Shown: one piece after another, positions 17,001-24,464 of the stretch
How the letters are laid out: every line of letters starts with the position of its first letter
Position numbering within the stretch: position 1 is the stretch's first letter
DNA from: Paracrocinitomix sp039939375
Lineage (GTDB): Bacteria; Bacteroidota; Bacteroidia; Flavobacteriales_D; Crocinitomicaceae
Reading direction: 5' to 3'
Assembly (NCBI GenBank): GCA_039939375.1
Contig: JBDVJO010000011.1
Location: 496,001 to 560,000 of the forward strand
Length of the DNA: 64,000 nucleotides
The notes under the pieces: model-generated
What the model saw: only the letters and a program-made list of their open reading frames with translations
Databases searched by the model: none
Told to the model about the DNA's origin: nothing
Position numbers and translations under genes: made by a program

Positions 17001-19941
17001 GCGCAACATAGTTTAAAGTAAACGTTGCTTGATTTGTTCCGCAGTTATTCGTTACGATAACCGTAATCGCATTTGATCCGTCAAGTAATGTCGTTGCTTT
17101 GGACGCGATTGAAGTACCAGCATTATAGGTCATGTAACCTTGGCTGGTTCCGTTTACTAACAATTCAACTGTAGTTCCTACCGAGTGATTGTTAATTTGT
17201 GCATCAATTGTCACGTTCGGATCATTCACTGTAGAGTAAGGAACCGGATGGATATAACCAACAGTTGGAATTATACAAGGCACTTCATCCTTCTTATAAG
17301 TTACAATTGCCATTGCGTCAGCAGAACCATCATCATTCGTAACGATAATGTCGAATATGTTATTTCCAACAATTAAGTCACAGTTATAAATAATCTGATT
17401 TGTTGAGGTCAAAGTATATTGAGCATCCGGCACCAAATTACCATTGAACAACAACGAAATTTGAGATTTAGAATTGATATTCGTAGTGTTTGCGGTCATA
17501 GTGAAATCCTCAACACTCACTAAATGTGGTGTGTTAGGAGGGTTCACATAGGTCACTGTTGGAGGAGCAGGTGCTACTGGTCTAGTATAAACAATAACTC
17601 TTGTATCGTTGTCTGAACCAGCATTATTTGTTCCTGTAATTGAGATCGTATTTGATCCTGCTACCAATGTTAACGGTAAGTGTAAGATTTTTGTAGCCGT
17701 ATTATAAGTAAAGGCTGTTGTTGTATTTCCATTCACTAAAACGTTAATGTTACTAGCACTTGTTACGTTTAAAACTGAAGCGATCAATGTTACATTTGGA
17801 GTATTGAAAACTTGTCCGTCACTTGTTGGGTAAGTTATATTAACAACAGGCGGAGATTGTGGAACCACTTTTCTATAGTTAATGGTAGTTGTTTCAATGT
17901 CAGATCCAACATTGTTTGTTCCAGTCACTTGAATTACATTCGCACCTACATTTAGGTTTGTTCCAAATGTCATTATTTTAGAAGATGTGCTGTAAGCAAA
18001 GTTATAAGATTGAATACCATTGATGAACAAGGTTATATCTGAAGCAGAATTTACATGTTCTACTTTTACTTCTAAGTTGTAATTAGATTGATAAACAGTT
18101 ATCGGATCTTGTCCTGGGTCAATAAACGTAACAATTGGCGGCTTAGGCACCTCAGGTTTGTTATAGATTATAGTTGTTGTTTCATAATCCATTCCAGCCG
18201 TATTCACACCTTTTACTTCTAACACATTAGCACCTTCAATCAAGTTCACGTTAAAGTTTACCTGCTTCGTGTTTGCATTGTAGCTGAAATTTGTAGTAGT
18301 GTTTCCATTGATTTTAACCGTAATATCATTTTTAGATGCTACGTTTAATACACTTGCCGTTACATTTAATGCTGCTTGGCTAGTTACAAAAGGATCAATA
18401 GATGGGAAAATAAAATCTACAATTGGCGGTTGAACAGCTGCCGGTCTTTTGTAGATAATAGTAGCTGATTTGCTATCACTTCCTGCTGCATTTGTTGCAG
18501 TTACCGTAATATTATTTGTGCCTTCTAATAAGTTTAATGTAGCGTAAAGGTTTTTCGTTGAAGTGTTATATGTAAAGTTTGACATATAAGCCCCGTTGAA
18601 ATAAACCTTTATTTGTGATTTCGAATCAACGTTCAATACCGTTGATGCAAAATTGAACACATTAGAACTTGTTGTATAAGGTGATGATGAAGGATTTGTA
18701 ATTGTAACAATTGGTGGTTGGATTACTGGAATCTCTTCTTCATATATAATTATAGTTGACTCATAATCTTGGCCTGCTGAATTCGTTCCTGTAATTTCAA
18801 AAATGTTTTGACCAGGGTGTAATACAACTGAACTTTGAAATTTGTCTGTTGCAGGATTATAAGAAAAGTTGTTATTGACATTACCATCTTGCTTGAAAGT
18901 AATGTTCGATTTACCATCTACGTGATGAACATTCGCTTTGATTAAGAAGGTATTAATCTTTGTCGTATACGGACTTGATCCTGGATCATAAATGTCTACT
19001 ATCGGTTTTTGTTTTGGTGCCGGTGGTGTTACATTGTTATTATTGTTTGGTTTATCAAACACATTCGGATCTGTCGTTTCAATAGGGTCAGGGTCTGTTG
19101 TTCCGTGGTTCCCACCAAATAAATGGAACTTGATTCCAGCTGAAGAATAATGATAAATATCATTTCCTGCAGTAGGAATACCGATATTATCATTAGGCAT
19201 GATATCGAACTGATTATTCGTTCTTGTCCAAGTCATTTTATGAGAAATCCCAATAGATGCCCAAGGCGCAATTTGATATGATAAGCCAGCACCAAAACTA
19301 GCCATCCAATCTACCTCAAGATTAGACTCAGTACCGGTAATATTTGTTTCATAATTTCCGTCTTGTAAATTTAAAACAGAAGATTGAGAAGTATTTGAAA
19401 GCGTATTGTAATCATACATTTGACCAGAAGAATTCAATAAATCCGCTTGGGCATTATATCCTTTAACACCAATTCCTCCAAATATTTGGAAATTCCAACC
19501 GGTATTTTCTCTTAGTCTGTTTGTGTTCAGCGCTAGCTCAAGTGATCCACTTAAGAGCTGTGTTCTAAAGTTTGGAATAAAGTATCCAATAGAATCTGAA
19601 TAAGGTTGAAGCGAAGATCCATAATTAGATAATCCACTCATAGAAGTAGAGTCTAAGTTATAAGAATAATCTGCTTGCCCTTTCCACCAACCATGAAGGT
19701 ATCTGAAACGCAGGTCCCAAGAAAATAATTTCTCAGGTCGCATTCCGAAAGAATGTCCAAAAGTGAAGCCATAGCCTCCTTTAACAATATTGTTGGTTTC
19801 GGTTCTTGAATGCCAAGTAGCACCCCCGTTTAATCCAAAAAACCATCTAGAATCTTTGTCGTAATTTACATAGCTTTTTTGCGAAAAGCTAGTCATAGCA
19901 AAGGTTAGGGTAAGTACAAGTAAAGTAAAAATTCGTTTCAT
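11056..19941 (-). CDS. Giant outer-membrane-barrel protein with 24 Ig-like repeats and Thr/Pro-rich tail
   Basis: This protein has 2961 residues. Residues 1-20 are a signal peptide ending TSFSQ. Residues about 30-275 alternate polar and aromatic residues in roughly eight amphipathic strands ending in IKFHLFGG, like an OmpA/PorT-type outer-membrane barrel. A Pro/Asn linker (about 278-308) leads to 20 tandem Ig-like domains of about 80-100 residues (about 310-2160), a unique cysteine-containing region (about 2163-2480), four more Ig-like domains (about 2484-2870), and a tail of TTTGTTKP repeats ending GGGRQRGGGI. Each Ig-like unit has the pattern PPIVxxxxP, LNGxxxxFxYN and LxxGxNxIxVTATN. Repeats 7-20 carry paired cysteines. 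No T9SS sorting domain is visible. It could be an adhesin or surface stalk held by its own barrel (inference), but an eight-strand barrel would normally leave both ends in the periplasm. It stands alone with its own terminator. Confidence 0.85.
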   Translation of the reverse strand: MKRIFTLLVLTLTFAMTSFSQKSYVNYDKDSRWFFGLNGGATWHSRTETNNIVKGGYGFTFGHSFGMRPEKLFSWDLRFRYLHGWWKGQADYSYNLDSTSMSGLSNYGSSLQPYSDSIGYFIPNFRTQLLSGSLELALNTNRLRENTGWNFQIFGGIGVKGYNAQADLLNSSGQMYDYNTLSNTSQSSVLNLQDGNYETNITGTESNLEVDWMASFGAGLSYQIAPWASIGISHKMTWTRTNNQFDIMPNDNIGIPTAGNDIYHYSSAGIKFHLFGGNHGTTDPDPIETTDPNVFDKPNNNNNVTPPAPKQKPIVDIYDPGSSPYTTKINTFLIKANVHHVDGKSNITFKQDGNVNNNFSYNPATDKFQSSVVLHPGQNIFEITGTNSAGQDYESTIIIYEEEIPVIQPPIVTITNPSSSPYTTSSNVFNFASTVLNVDSKSQIKVYFNGAYMSNFTYNTSTKNLYATLNLLEGTNNITVTATNAAGSDSKSATIIYKRPAAVQPPIVDFIFPSIDPFVTSQAALNVTASVLNVASKNDITVKINGNTTTNFSYNANTKQVNFNVNLIEGANVLEVKGVNTAGMDYETTTIIYNKPEVPKPPIVTFIDPGQDPITVYQSNYNLEVKVEHVNSASDITLFINGIQSYNFAYSTSSKIMTFGTNLNVGANVIQVTGTNNVGSDIETTTINYRKVVPQSPPVVNITYPTSDGQVFNTPNVTLIASVLNVTSASNINVLVNGNTTTAFTYNTATKILHLPLTLVAGSNTISITGTNNAGSDNDTRVIVYTRPVAPAPPTVTYVNPPNTPHLVSVEDFTMTANTTNINSKSQISLLFNGNLVPDAQYTLTSTNQIIYNCDLIVGNNIFDIIVTNDDGSADAMAIVTYKKDEVPCIIPTVGYIHPVPYSTVNDPNVTIDAQINNHSVGTTVELLVNGTSQGYMTYNAGTSIASKATTLLDGSNAITVIVTNNCGTNQATFTLNYVAPEAPCVDPTVTVNGSTNVTTQEEQISISSGVSEITNATQIAASLNGSAVNFSFDAGTNTVIVENANLTLGNNTIIITATNECGTATLTYHILREACNPPIISGVTPSNNTVIPAATTTITANITNVIQSDIQLIVNGISQSFSYNANTGVLSAGVNLNEGANAIKIVATNSCETVELTSNITHTIPCQAITTSLLHPSALATTVTDENYSVLLHANGTLETSGISATLNGAAVPFTFDAIAGNISVNNLTLVDGTNTIVINLTNDCSNEAVTYTIDYDGCVPPTIEIPGINNGAVLNSGTTDFAAVIQNSNGANNIQLLLNGQVQSFDFDDQNNLLTAILNLNEGSNSIILTVNGCETANSNISVTYEVPCEPITYSLMAPAATTQTVVEAGYAVSLNIQNIENTQQLSTTLNGTAIAFNFDANTHTLSIPAITLVDGTNTIVVNAANDCSSETITYTVQYDGCQAPVITLLPNAAAASIASYPFSASVTNIANQSEIQVLLNGAPTSFVFDANTGAISGEATLIEGANTIEITANGCETDVQTINVTYTIPCDPIVVALSSPTQNETSVADELFTLNVVAQHAAASSILVKLNGTVVPHTFNNDVITSNLTLIDGDNTVEVTMSNPCSNETVNLTIHHDGCDAPVINLNGNIDGVTDAAYTFNAQVSNIDAANQITLTNNGSNVPFTFDVNTGQLTADITLSEGVNALVLNANGCVNSSANYNVTYTIPCNPVTYSLATPSSLNTVVDGLTTSISLNVTNVESSTNVSAQVNGVAATAVLVNNVITLADITLVDGTNTVTITFGNDCSSETVTYTIESDNCDSPIITVTNNNIVTNDPIFTFTCQVANITNGSDITVSVNGQVVNSNFAAGVLTAQMSLQEGANQVTIAANGCESTSVTYTVTYQVPCNPITYTHIMPQTNDTIHTNTPNLFVKLSTMHVEQANITVTLNGNPITFMYLGGTITINSQALQLGNNTLDVHMTNDCSTSDAFFHIVYAEDEPDCEPPVVSFTNTDPVVTNTAYTFTASVTNIDSANISLTHNGQAIPFTFANGQVTAQATLIEGINNFTLEAHGCEHVLGNWATTYTPPCDALTFGFITPATATVTDAAYAIELTSTNVDNPANVTASLNGTSIPAVLNVLDGKITLANIQLVDGANTILVNLSNECSNQIVEYVITYNEPAPEPCGPRFNPGNSDWQFCLVTDQGTYNRDDLANNANFSYAGTATAVYFKPIAGGGDAIVNGVAYPVQNGQYYLFEGNLTVDVSSSHPGSMGHWEICVNSDNVPTFGNGNNRPTSPCEVSNAPVDTGGGFDIDNSGNVHVEENYCATIQCLGESVIYNNSQDAYVSVEYSIDGGSTYYAFNNNNYVQGGEQTTVQTPAGSDIVIKATCVNQNGNWSNVEISNTSSQYVYVLKDGDQAPNFAPSQGQASVETFLAGLVDGNGNVSIGPNDVIYLFELRFVGNYGIDYQDCVMLITLDEGTNCPAPSNPTGSGGNHGQTYLTPVFENINPNALQMSSRTQKFDMKTKVKNVNDKTDLKLILNGKPITSFNYDISAELLTSTLSLVTGANTIKIEAKNGDKTNSITYNVNCTASDVTNPPMPAPVITNIAPSGKVGNVSSPAFNFKVKVDNVENKSKLKLIVNGAETSAFDYNTSTRILSANLNLVEGANVIKVQANGSSKAERMVTITYQKPAEVIRYETPIITNIQPQKIADNTAIQTYTFKAKVANVQSKSDVKVIVNGTPLSSFTYSTSTQMVIAVLRLNEGANSIKVEATNGDKSANRTYTVTYSKPAPAPKKPTIRNVAPSGSTSTVKSSTYMFKAQVGNVKGKGDVQLTVNGRAFTGFTFSSSTGQVTAVIKLNAGANSIKLTARNGSESASSSYTITYTPEVSRPSNGTTKPGGTGTSRPTTTGTTKPTTTGTTKPTTTGTTKPTTTGTTKPTTTGTTKPTPTTTTKPAPTTGKTGEKTTTTTTTGGGRQRGGGI
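11165..11308. repeat. 24-bp minisatellite coding the Thr/Pro-rich tail
   Basis: Six in-frame 24-base units (starting 11165, 11189, 11213, 11237, 11261, 11285) encode the octapeptide TTTGTTKP or close variants on the minus strand. Units differ at several synonymous positions, so the array is old rather than a recent slippage product. Confidence 0.85.
13732..16441. repeat. Two-domain super-repeat inside the giant gene
   Basis: A motif that starts one type of Ig domain (a PC followed by a hydrophobic strand, seen on the plus strand as ACAAGG or a variant) recurs at about 13732, 14275, 14809, 15342, 15889 and 16441. The steps are 533-552 bases, about two Ig domains each, showing that this section grew by duplication of domain pairs. 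Confidence 0.75.
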
Positions 19942-20031
19942 ACGCTTTGTTTTGTTTTCGTTTTGTAGTTTCTAAAAGGTTTAGCTACCACAAAAGTGAG
20001 GTCGTGAAAACACCTAATACATTTTTCGTAC

Positions 20032-20039
20032 CAAAGTTA
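20032..20039 (-). promoter_or_regulatory. Putative -7 element for the giant gene
   Basis: TAACTTTG on the minus strand matches TAnnTTTG and would give a leader of about 85 bases before the ATG at 19941. I see no good upstream -33 TTG at the right distance. Confidence 0.4.
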
Positions 20040-20207
20040 AAAAAATGCAGTTAAAAGTGGTTTTTTATGTCGTTTATCCTTGAATTATATTCATTTATCG
20101 AATTAGTCTTGTTTGGATTTTGGCTGAATTTGAAGAAGAATTAATGCTCATCTGCAGAAAAAAATAATTTTTTTTGGCTTGTGATATAAAGTTTAGGAAT
20201 TCATTAT

Positions 20208-20215
20208 TATCTTTG
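20208..20215 (+). promoter_or_regulatory. Putative -7 element for tRNA-Phe
   Basis: TATCTTTG matches TAnnTTTG and lies 17 bases before the mature tRNA. The upstream -33 match (TTG at 20179-20181) is spaced 26 bases away, longer than ideal. Confidence 0.5.
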
Positions 20216-20232
20216 CCCCCACCTAAATGAAT

Positions 20233-20305
20233 GGTGATATAGCTCAGTTGGTAGAGCAATGGACTGAAAATCCATGTGTCGGGGGTTCAAATCCCTCTAT
20301 CACCA
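20233..20305 (+). tRNA. tRNA-Phe (anticodon GAA)
   Basis: The complete 73-base cloverleaf is visible: acceptor GGTGATA/TATCACC, D arm GCTC/GAGC, anticodon stem ATGGA/TCCAT with loop CTGAAAA giving anticodon GAA, and T arm GGGGG-TTCAAAT-CCCTC with one G-T pair. The 3' CCA is not encoded (the next bases are CTCCA). A terminator follows within ten bases. Confidence 0.97.
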
Positions 20306-20313
20306 CTCCAAAT

Positions 20314-20350
20314 AAAACCCCGAAGCCGATTAATCGGATCGGGGTTTTTT
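20314..20350 (+). terminator. Rho-independent terminator between tRNA-Phe and coaX
   Basis: AAAACCCCGA (20314-20323) pairs with TCGGGGTTTT (20339-20348), with an inner CCGA/TCGG extension and a T tract. Only 21 bases separate its end from the coaX start codon. Confidence 0.88.
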
Positions 20351-20371
20351 AGTTAATAATCTAACTACCAA

Positions 20372-21097
20372 ATGAATTTAATCATTGATGAAGGAAATAC
20401 GGCGTTTAAATTGGCCATCTACAGAGCAGATGAGTTAATAGAAAAGTCAATCTTCCATCCTTCTGAACGTCAAGAAATGCATTCATGGATTTCTGATTAC
20501 CTAAGCAACATCAAGCATGTAATTGTAAGTTCAGTTGTAGAGAATGGCTTAGATTTGAGTCGCTACAAATTCAATGAAATTGTACTGGATGAATCCACAA
20601 AATTACCGATAAAAAACACCTATAAAACGCCCAAAACTCTGGGTAGAGATAGATTGGCTAACGCCGTAGCATGTTGGTTTTTAAACAAAGGGGGTAATTC
20701 TTTAGTGATCGATTTAGGTACCTGTGTTAAATATGACTTGGTTTCTTCAACAGGTGAATATTTAGGAGGAAACATCAGTCCAGGCATAAAAATGCGTTTT
20801 GCATCATTAAATCATTTTACTTCAAAGCTACCTTTACTTCAAAAAAAGGACATTGATTTCACATATGGAGTGGATACGGATACTAGTATTTATAATGGAG
20901 TTGAGCAAGGTGTTTACCATGAGATGAATGGATTCATAGAGAAATATAAAAGTGACTTTTCTGAATTAACAATTTTTATGACCGGTGGGGACGCTAATTT
21001 CTTTGATAAACCGTTTATATGTGACATCTTTGCACACGCAGATTTGACCTTATTTGGTTTAAATAAAATTTTATCATACAATGTGGAGAGCCTCTAA
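20372..21097 (+). CDS. coaX: Type III pantothenate kinase
   Basis: This 241-residue enzyme phosphorylates pantothenate, the first committed step of coenzyme A synthesis, in the cytoplasm. The ASKHA-fold phosphate motif DEGNT is at 6-10, GRDRLANA at 91-98, the second phosphate loop IDLGTCVKYD at 113-122 and GGNISPG at 132-138. In many family members the first motif is DxGNT, as here. Length matches the family (about 240-260). It is the first gene of a plus-strand operon; its last 17 bases overlap the next gene. No room for a promoter exists between the preceding terminator and its start, so expression may depend on read-through from the tRNA promoter (inference). Confidence 0.95.
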   Translation: MNLIIDEGNTAFKLAIYRADELIEKSIFHPSERQEMHSWISDYLSNIKHVIVSSVVENGLDLSRYKFNEIVLDESTKLPIKNTYKTPKTLGRDRLANAVACWFLNKGGNSLVIDLGTCVKYDLVSSTGEYLGGNISPGIKMRFASLNHFTSKLPLLQKKDIDFTYGVDTDTSIYNGVEQGVYHEMNGFIEKYKSDFSELTIFMTGGDANFFDKPFICDIFAHADLTLFGLNKILSYNVESL

Positions 21098-22547
21098 AGT
21101 TCTTTTTCTCGTTTTAATTTGTAACTGTTCATTCGGACAAAAAGGAACACATACACCTTATAGTGTTTTTGGTTTAGGCGAATTAAAATCGAATGATTAT
21201 GCAGCTTACATGTCAATGGGGGGGGTGAGTATTGCTGGAACCGACTCTACCATGGTCAATCATTCAAATCCAGCATCTTATGCATTTATTGGTCGATATC
21301 GTCCTATATTTCAGATCGGTCTGGATAGCAGATTGTCAACCTTTGAAACAAGTGATGCCTCAACGAATCAACGTTTTTTAGGGTTTAATCAATTTCAACT
21401 GGGAATTCCGATTAAAAAACATTGGGGAGCGGCAATTGGAATTAAGCCATATTCATTCACTGGTTACGAGATTTCAAATTATGTAACAAATGATGACGGC
21501 GATACAACGGCATTATACAATAATGAAGGTAGCGGAGGAATAAACAAGTTTTATTTAGGTGTTGCTTATAATCCTTTACACAAAGTGACTACTTTCCAAA
21601 AGCCTATTACCTATAAAGATACTACTGGAGCAAAAATTGCGGATACAATTAATTATCGCAAAGAGCATTATCTTTCGCTAGGCGCAAATGCTAATTATTT
21701 GTTTGGGTCTTCATCAAGACTGAGATCTTTTCAATATGCTTCTTCATTGTCTGGACTGAATTCTAAAGTAGATAATTCATTAAGATTTTCTGGATTAACT
21801 TATGAATTCGGACTTAACTATCAATACAAATGGTCTTCATCCAATAGAGATGGCGGAAATAGTAAAGCACATTCAATTGCCATTGGATTAACATATTCAC
21901 CTTCTATATCGGTAAGGGCATTTCAAGATTTATACTCATATAGTTATTTGAATTTTGGTGGATTCAATGGTTCTGAAATCACTTCAGATACAATAGAGTA
22001 TATCACAGATAATCAAGGAACGGTTGTTATTCCTGAAAGCTATAATGCTGGTTTTGAATATAGAATTGGACCTAGGTTTTCTCAAAATTCGAGTTTAGTA
22101 AAGATTGCGGGTGATGTGAGGTATCAAAAATGGTCAGCATATTCTGAAAATTTTGGAGCGACATATACAAATGAATTAAAAGATAGACTTTCTGTTGGTC
22201 TCGGTATTGAGTGGACACCGGTTACTCAAGTTGATCCAGGAATCACGTCTTTTCTGAACAAATTACACTATAGAATAGGTGCTACTTATACCATGACAGA
22301 GTTAAGAGTATTAAATAATATGAATAATTATACAGATCTAAACGCTTATGGCATGAGTTTTGGATTAGGTATTCCGATTACAGTTATTAAAAAGTCAAAT
22401 ACAAATATTAATTTTGGGGCCAATATCGGTAATCTAGGAACCACAGAAAACGGATTGATAAGAGAAAAATATGTAGGTCTGTTCTTTGGAATTTCGATTA
22501 CACCTGGTGTAGGAGATTTATGGTTCTTAAAACGTAAATACGACTAA
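21081..22547 (+). CDS. Putative outer-membrane beta-barrel protein
   Basis: This is a 488-residue protein with a signal peptide (about 1-19, ending CSFGQ). The rest alternates strands typical of outer-membrane barrels, with an N-terminal region GKGTHTPYSVFGLGEL-like and MGGVSIAGTDSTMVNHSNPASYAF that resembles the N-terminus of OmpP1/FadL-type transporters. It overlaps coaX by 17 bases, implying translational coupling, and is followed after ten bases by a TPR gene. This coaX - barrel - TPR - lptC arrangement fits envelope biogenesis. Substrate is unknown; FadL-like hydrophobic uptake is only a guess. Confidence 0.75.
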   Translation: MWRASKVLFLVLICNCSFGQKGTHTPYSVFGLGELKSNDYAAYMSMGGVSIAGTDSTMVNHSNPASYAFIGRYRPIFQIGLDSRLSTFETSDASTNQRFLGFNQFQLGIPIKKHWGAAIGIKPYSFTGYEISNYVTNDDGDTTALYNNEGSGGINKFYLGVAYNPLHKVTTFQKPITYKDTTGAKIADTINYRKEHYLSLGANANYLFGSSSRLRSFQYASSLSGLNSKVDNSLRFSGLTYEFGLNYQYKWSSSNRDGGNSKAHSIAIGLTYSPSISVRAFQDLYSYSYLNFGGFNGSEITSDTIEYITDNQGTVVIPESYNAGFEYRIGPRFSQNSSLVKIAGDVRYQKWSAYSENFGATYTNELKDRLSVGLGIEWTPVTQVDPGITSFLNKLHYRIGATYTMTELRVLNNMNNYTDLNAYGMSFGLGIPITVIKKSNTNINFGANIGNLGTTENGLIREKYVGLFFGISITPGVGDLWFLKRKYD

Positions 22548-22557
22548 AAATTAAACA

Positions 22558-23898
22558 ATGAAATTGAAAAATTTATTCTTCACATTAGCACTTGCAATCG
22601 CAACTACTTTTAATGCAAGCGCTCAAGATGCTTCAACTTACAACGCAGATGATTGCGCTAAGTACAGAAGTTTATATTACCAATACCTTAAACAAGGAAT
22701 GTACAAAGACGCCAGTATTTTCTGGGCACGTGCTTACGGAAACTGCGGTGGTACGGATTCTTTGGATACCAAATTTTTTAACAACGGTAGAGTTGCATAT
22801 TTGCAACGTTTAAGAAAATTAGACAAGGAAAAAGATGCCGCTGAAATTGCTGCAATCAATGACACTGTTGCTTGGATTTATGAAGAGAAAATGAAGTTAG
22901 AAAAAGACCCACAATGGGAATTGGACTATGCTATGATGTTGGTGACTTCTAAAAGTGAAGATAACGCTAAGATTGATGGTCTTTTCACTAACATCCATAC
23001 TTTAAAAGATAAGGCATCTGGTGCTCATATCAGAACTTACTTCAGACACTTAATTGTCAACAAATTCAACGCAGCTCCTGCAGAACAAAAAGAAGAGGAA
23101 AGAGCAAATGTAATTGAAGAGTATATCGTACTTTCTGATTATTGCGCTGAGGCGTTAAAAGCGGCGGATGCAATTGAAGATGCAACTAAAAAAGAACGTG
23201 AAATTAAGAGCTATACGGCAGCTCAAAGCTTTTTAGATAAGTACTTCTTGAAAATTGCGAATGACTGTGATGCATTAACGCCTGTTTTAGACAAGAAGTT
23301 TGAAAGCCTACCTTCAGATGTTGAAGAGAAAAAAGCAGTACTGAATAAATTCATGAACTTGATGGATAAGCAAAAATGTACTGACTCAGAAACGTATGAA
23401 AAGTATGTAAAAGCTTTAGTTGAATTAGATCCTACTGCTGCTGGTTATTACGGATTAGGTAATGTATTGGCAAATAAAGGTGATAAAAAGGGAGCTGTAG
23501 ATGCATTTAAAAAAGCTGTTGAGTTAGAAGGTGAAGGTGAGAATGCTAACGCATATACTTTAGCTTTAGCATCATCTCAATATTCTGCAGGTCAATATAA
23601 AGCTGCTTATAGCACAGCTAAAGGAGTTAGTGGAGACTTGAGAGGAAAAGCAATGGTAATTTGCGGAAATGCAATTGCAGCTACCGCAAACGGATGTGGA
23701 GATTCAACTTTTGAAAGAAAAGCAAATTACTGGTTGGCGAATGATTACTATGGTAAAGCAGCAAGCTTAGGTGAAAGCGTAAGTTCAAGCAAGTTCCTAA
23801 GTAACGCACCTAACCAAGATGATATGTTCCAAGAAGGAGTAAGTGCTGGAGCTTCAGTATCACTTTCTTGTTGGGGGGAATCTACAACAGCGAGATAA
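22558..23898 (+). CDS. Exported tetratricopeptide-repeat protein
   Basis: This is a 446-residue protein with a signal peptide (1-22, ending FNASA-Q). The rest is largely alpha-helical, Lys/Glu/Ala rich, and contains TPR-like helices, clearest at about 295-330 (AAGYYGLGNVLANKGDKKGA, then VDAFKKAVELEGEG) and in YKDASIFWARAYGNCGG near 48-64. TPR proteins act as scaffolds; a periplasmic assembly role is suggested by its place between a barrel protein and lptC. Its 3' end overlaps the likely lptC start by 31 bases. Confidence 0.8.
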   Translation: MKLKNLFFTLALAIATTFNASAQDASTYNADDCAKYRSLYYQYLKQGMYKDASIFWARAYGNCGGTDSLDTKFFNNGRVAYLQRLRKLDKEKDAAEIAAINDTVAWIYEEKMKLEKDPQWELDYAMMLVTSKSEDNAKIDGLFTNIHTLKDKASGAHIRTYFRHLIVNKFNAAPAEQKEEERANVIEEYIVLSDYCAEALKAADAIEDATKKEREIKSYTAAQSFLDKYFLKIANDCDALTPVLDKKFESLPSDVEEKKAVLNKFMNLMDKQKCTDSETYEKYVKALVELDPTAAGYYGLGNVLANKGDKKGAVDAFKKAVELEGEGENANAYTLALASSQYSAGQYKAAYSTAKGVSGDLRGKAMVICGNAIAATANGCGDSTFERKANYWLANDYYGKAASLGESVSSSKFLSNAPNQDDMFQEGVSAGASVSLSCWGESTTAR

Positions 23899-24461
23899 TT
23901 ATTAGAAAAAATTTAAATATTAAATTGATCATTCCTGCCATAGTTTTGGCGGGAATGTTTTTTTCTGCCCTGTTTTCTTCTTGTGTAAACGACTTAGATG
24001 AGGTAAGAACAGTTACGGCCACAGATTCTACACCAGATGAGGTGGTAAATAACATGCACACGTTATATACCGATTCTGGTATCGTTAAATTTGAAATCAT
24101 TGCCACCCGAATGGAAAAATACAATGATCAAAATTTAACAATTTTCAAGAATGGTTTTGAGGTCAACTTTTTTAAAGGAAAAGATAATATTGAGGCGCAT
24201 CTTGAAGCTGAATACGGTGAAATGAGACAAGACGAAAAGCTGATTATCGCAAGAAATAATGTTATTTTTACCAATTATATTGAGAAACAAACATTGAAAA
24301 CAGAAGAGTTGTTTTGGTTACAGTCGGCTAAACGAGTGAAAACTACAAAACAATTTGAAGTAACAAGTGATACTTATTATGCCACCGGAATAGGTCTAGA
24401 TTCAGACGAAACTTTTTCGGATTATGAAATGCATAAAGTGAAAGTTGAACGTAATTTATAA
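23868..24461 (+). CDS. lptC: LPS export periplasmic protein LptC (lipoprotein form)
   Basis: The family LptC bridges the inner-membrane LptBFG transporter and LptA during lipopolysaccharide export. The body matches the Bacteroidota type: lipobox-like SSC (Cys39 from this start), then NMHTLYTDSGIVKFEI, MEKYNDQNLTIFKNGFEV, a string of short beta strands and FEVTSDTYYATGIGLDSDE. There is no ATG before the hydrophobic segment; the start given is TTG at 23868, inside the TPR gene, which keeps the positive residues RKNLNIK before the membrane segment. A second TTG at 23925 is possible but would lack most of those charges. Product confidence is good; the start is uncertain. A 75-residue membrane protein follows three bases later. 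Confidence 0.82.
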   Translation: MLGGIYNSEIIIRKNLNIKLIIPAIVLAGMFFSALFSSCVNDLDEVRTVTATDSTPDEVVNNMHTLYTDSGIVKFEIIATRMEKYNDQNLTIFKNGFEVNFFKGKDNIEAHLEAEYGEMRQDEKLIIARNNVIFTNYIEKQTLKTEELFWLQSAKRVKTTKQFEVTSDTYYATGIGLDSDETFSDYEMHKVKVERNL

Positions 24462-24464
24462 GGA

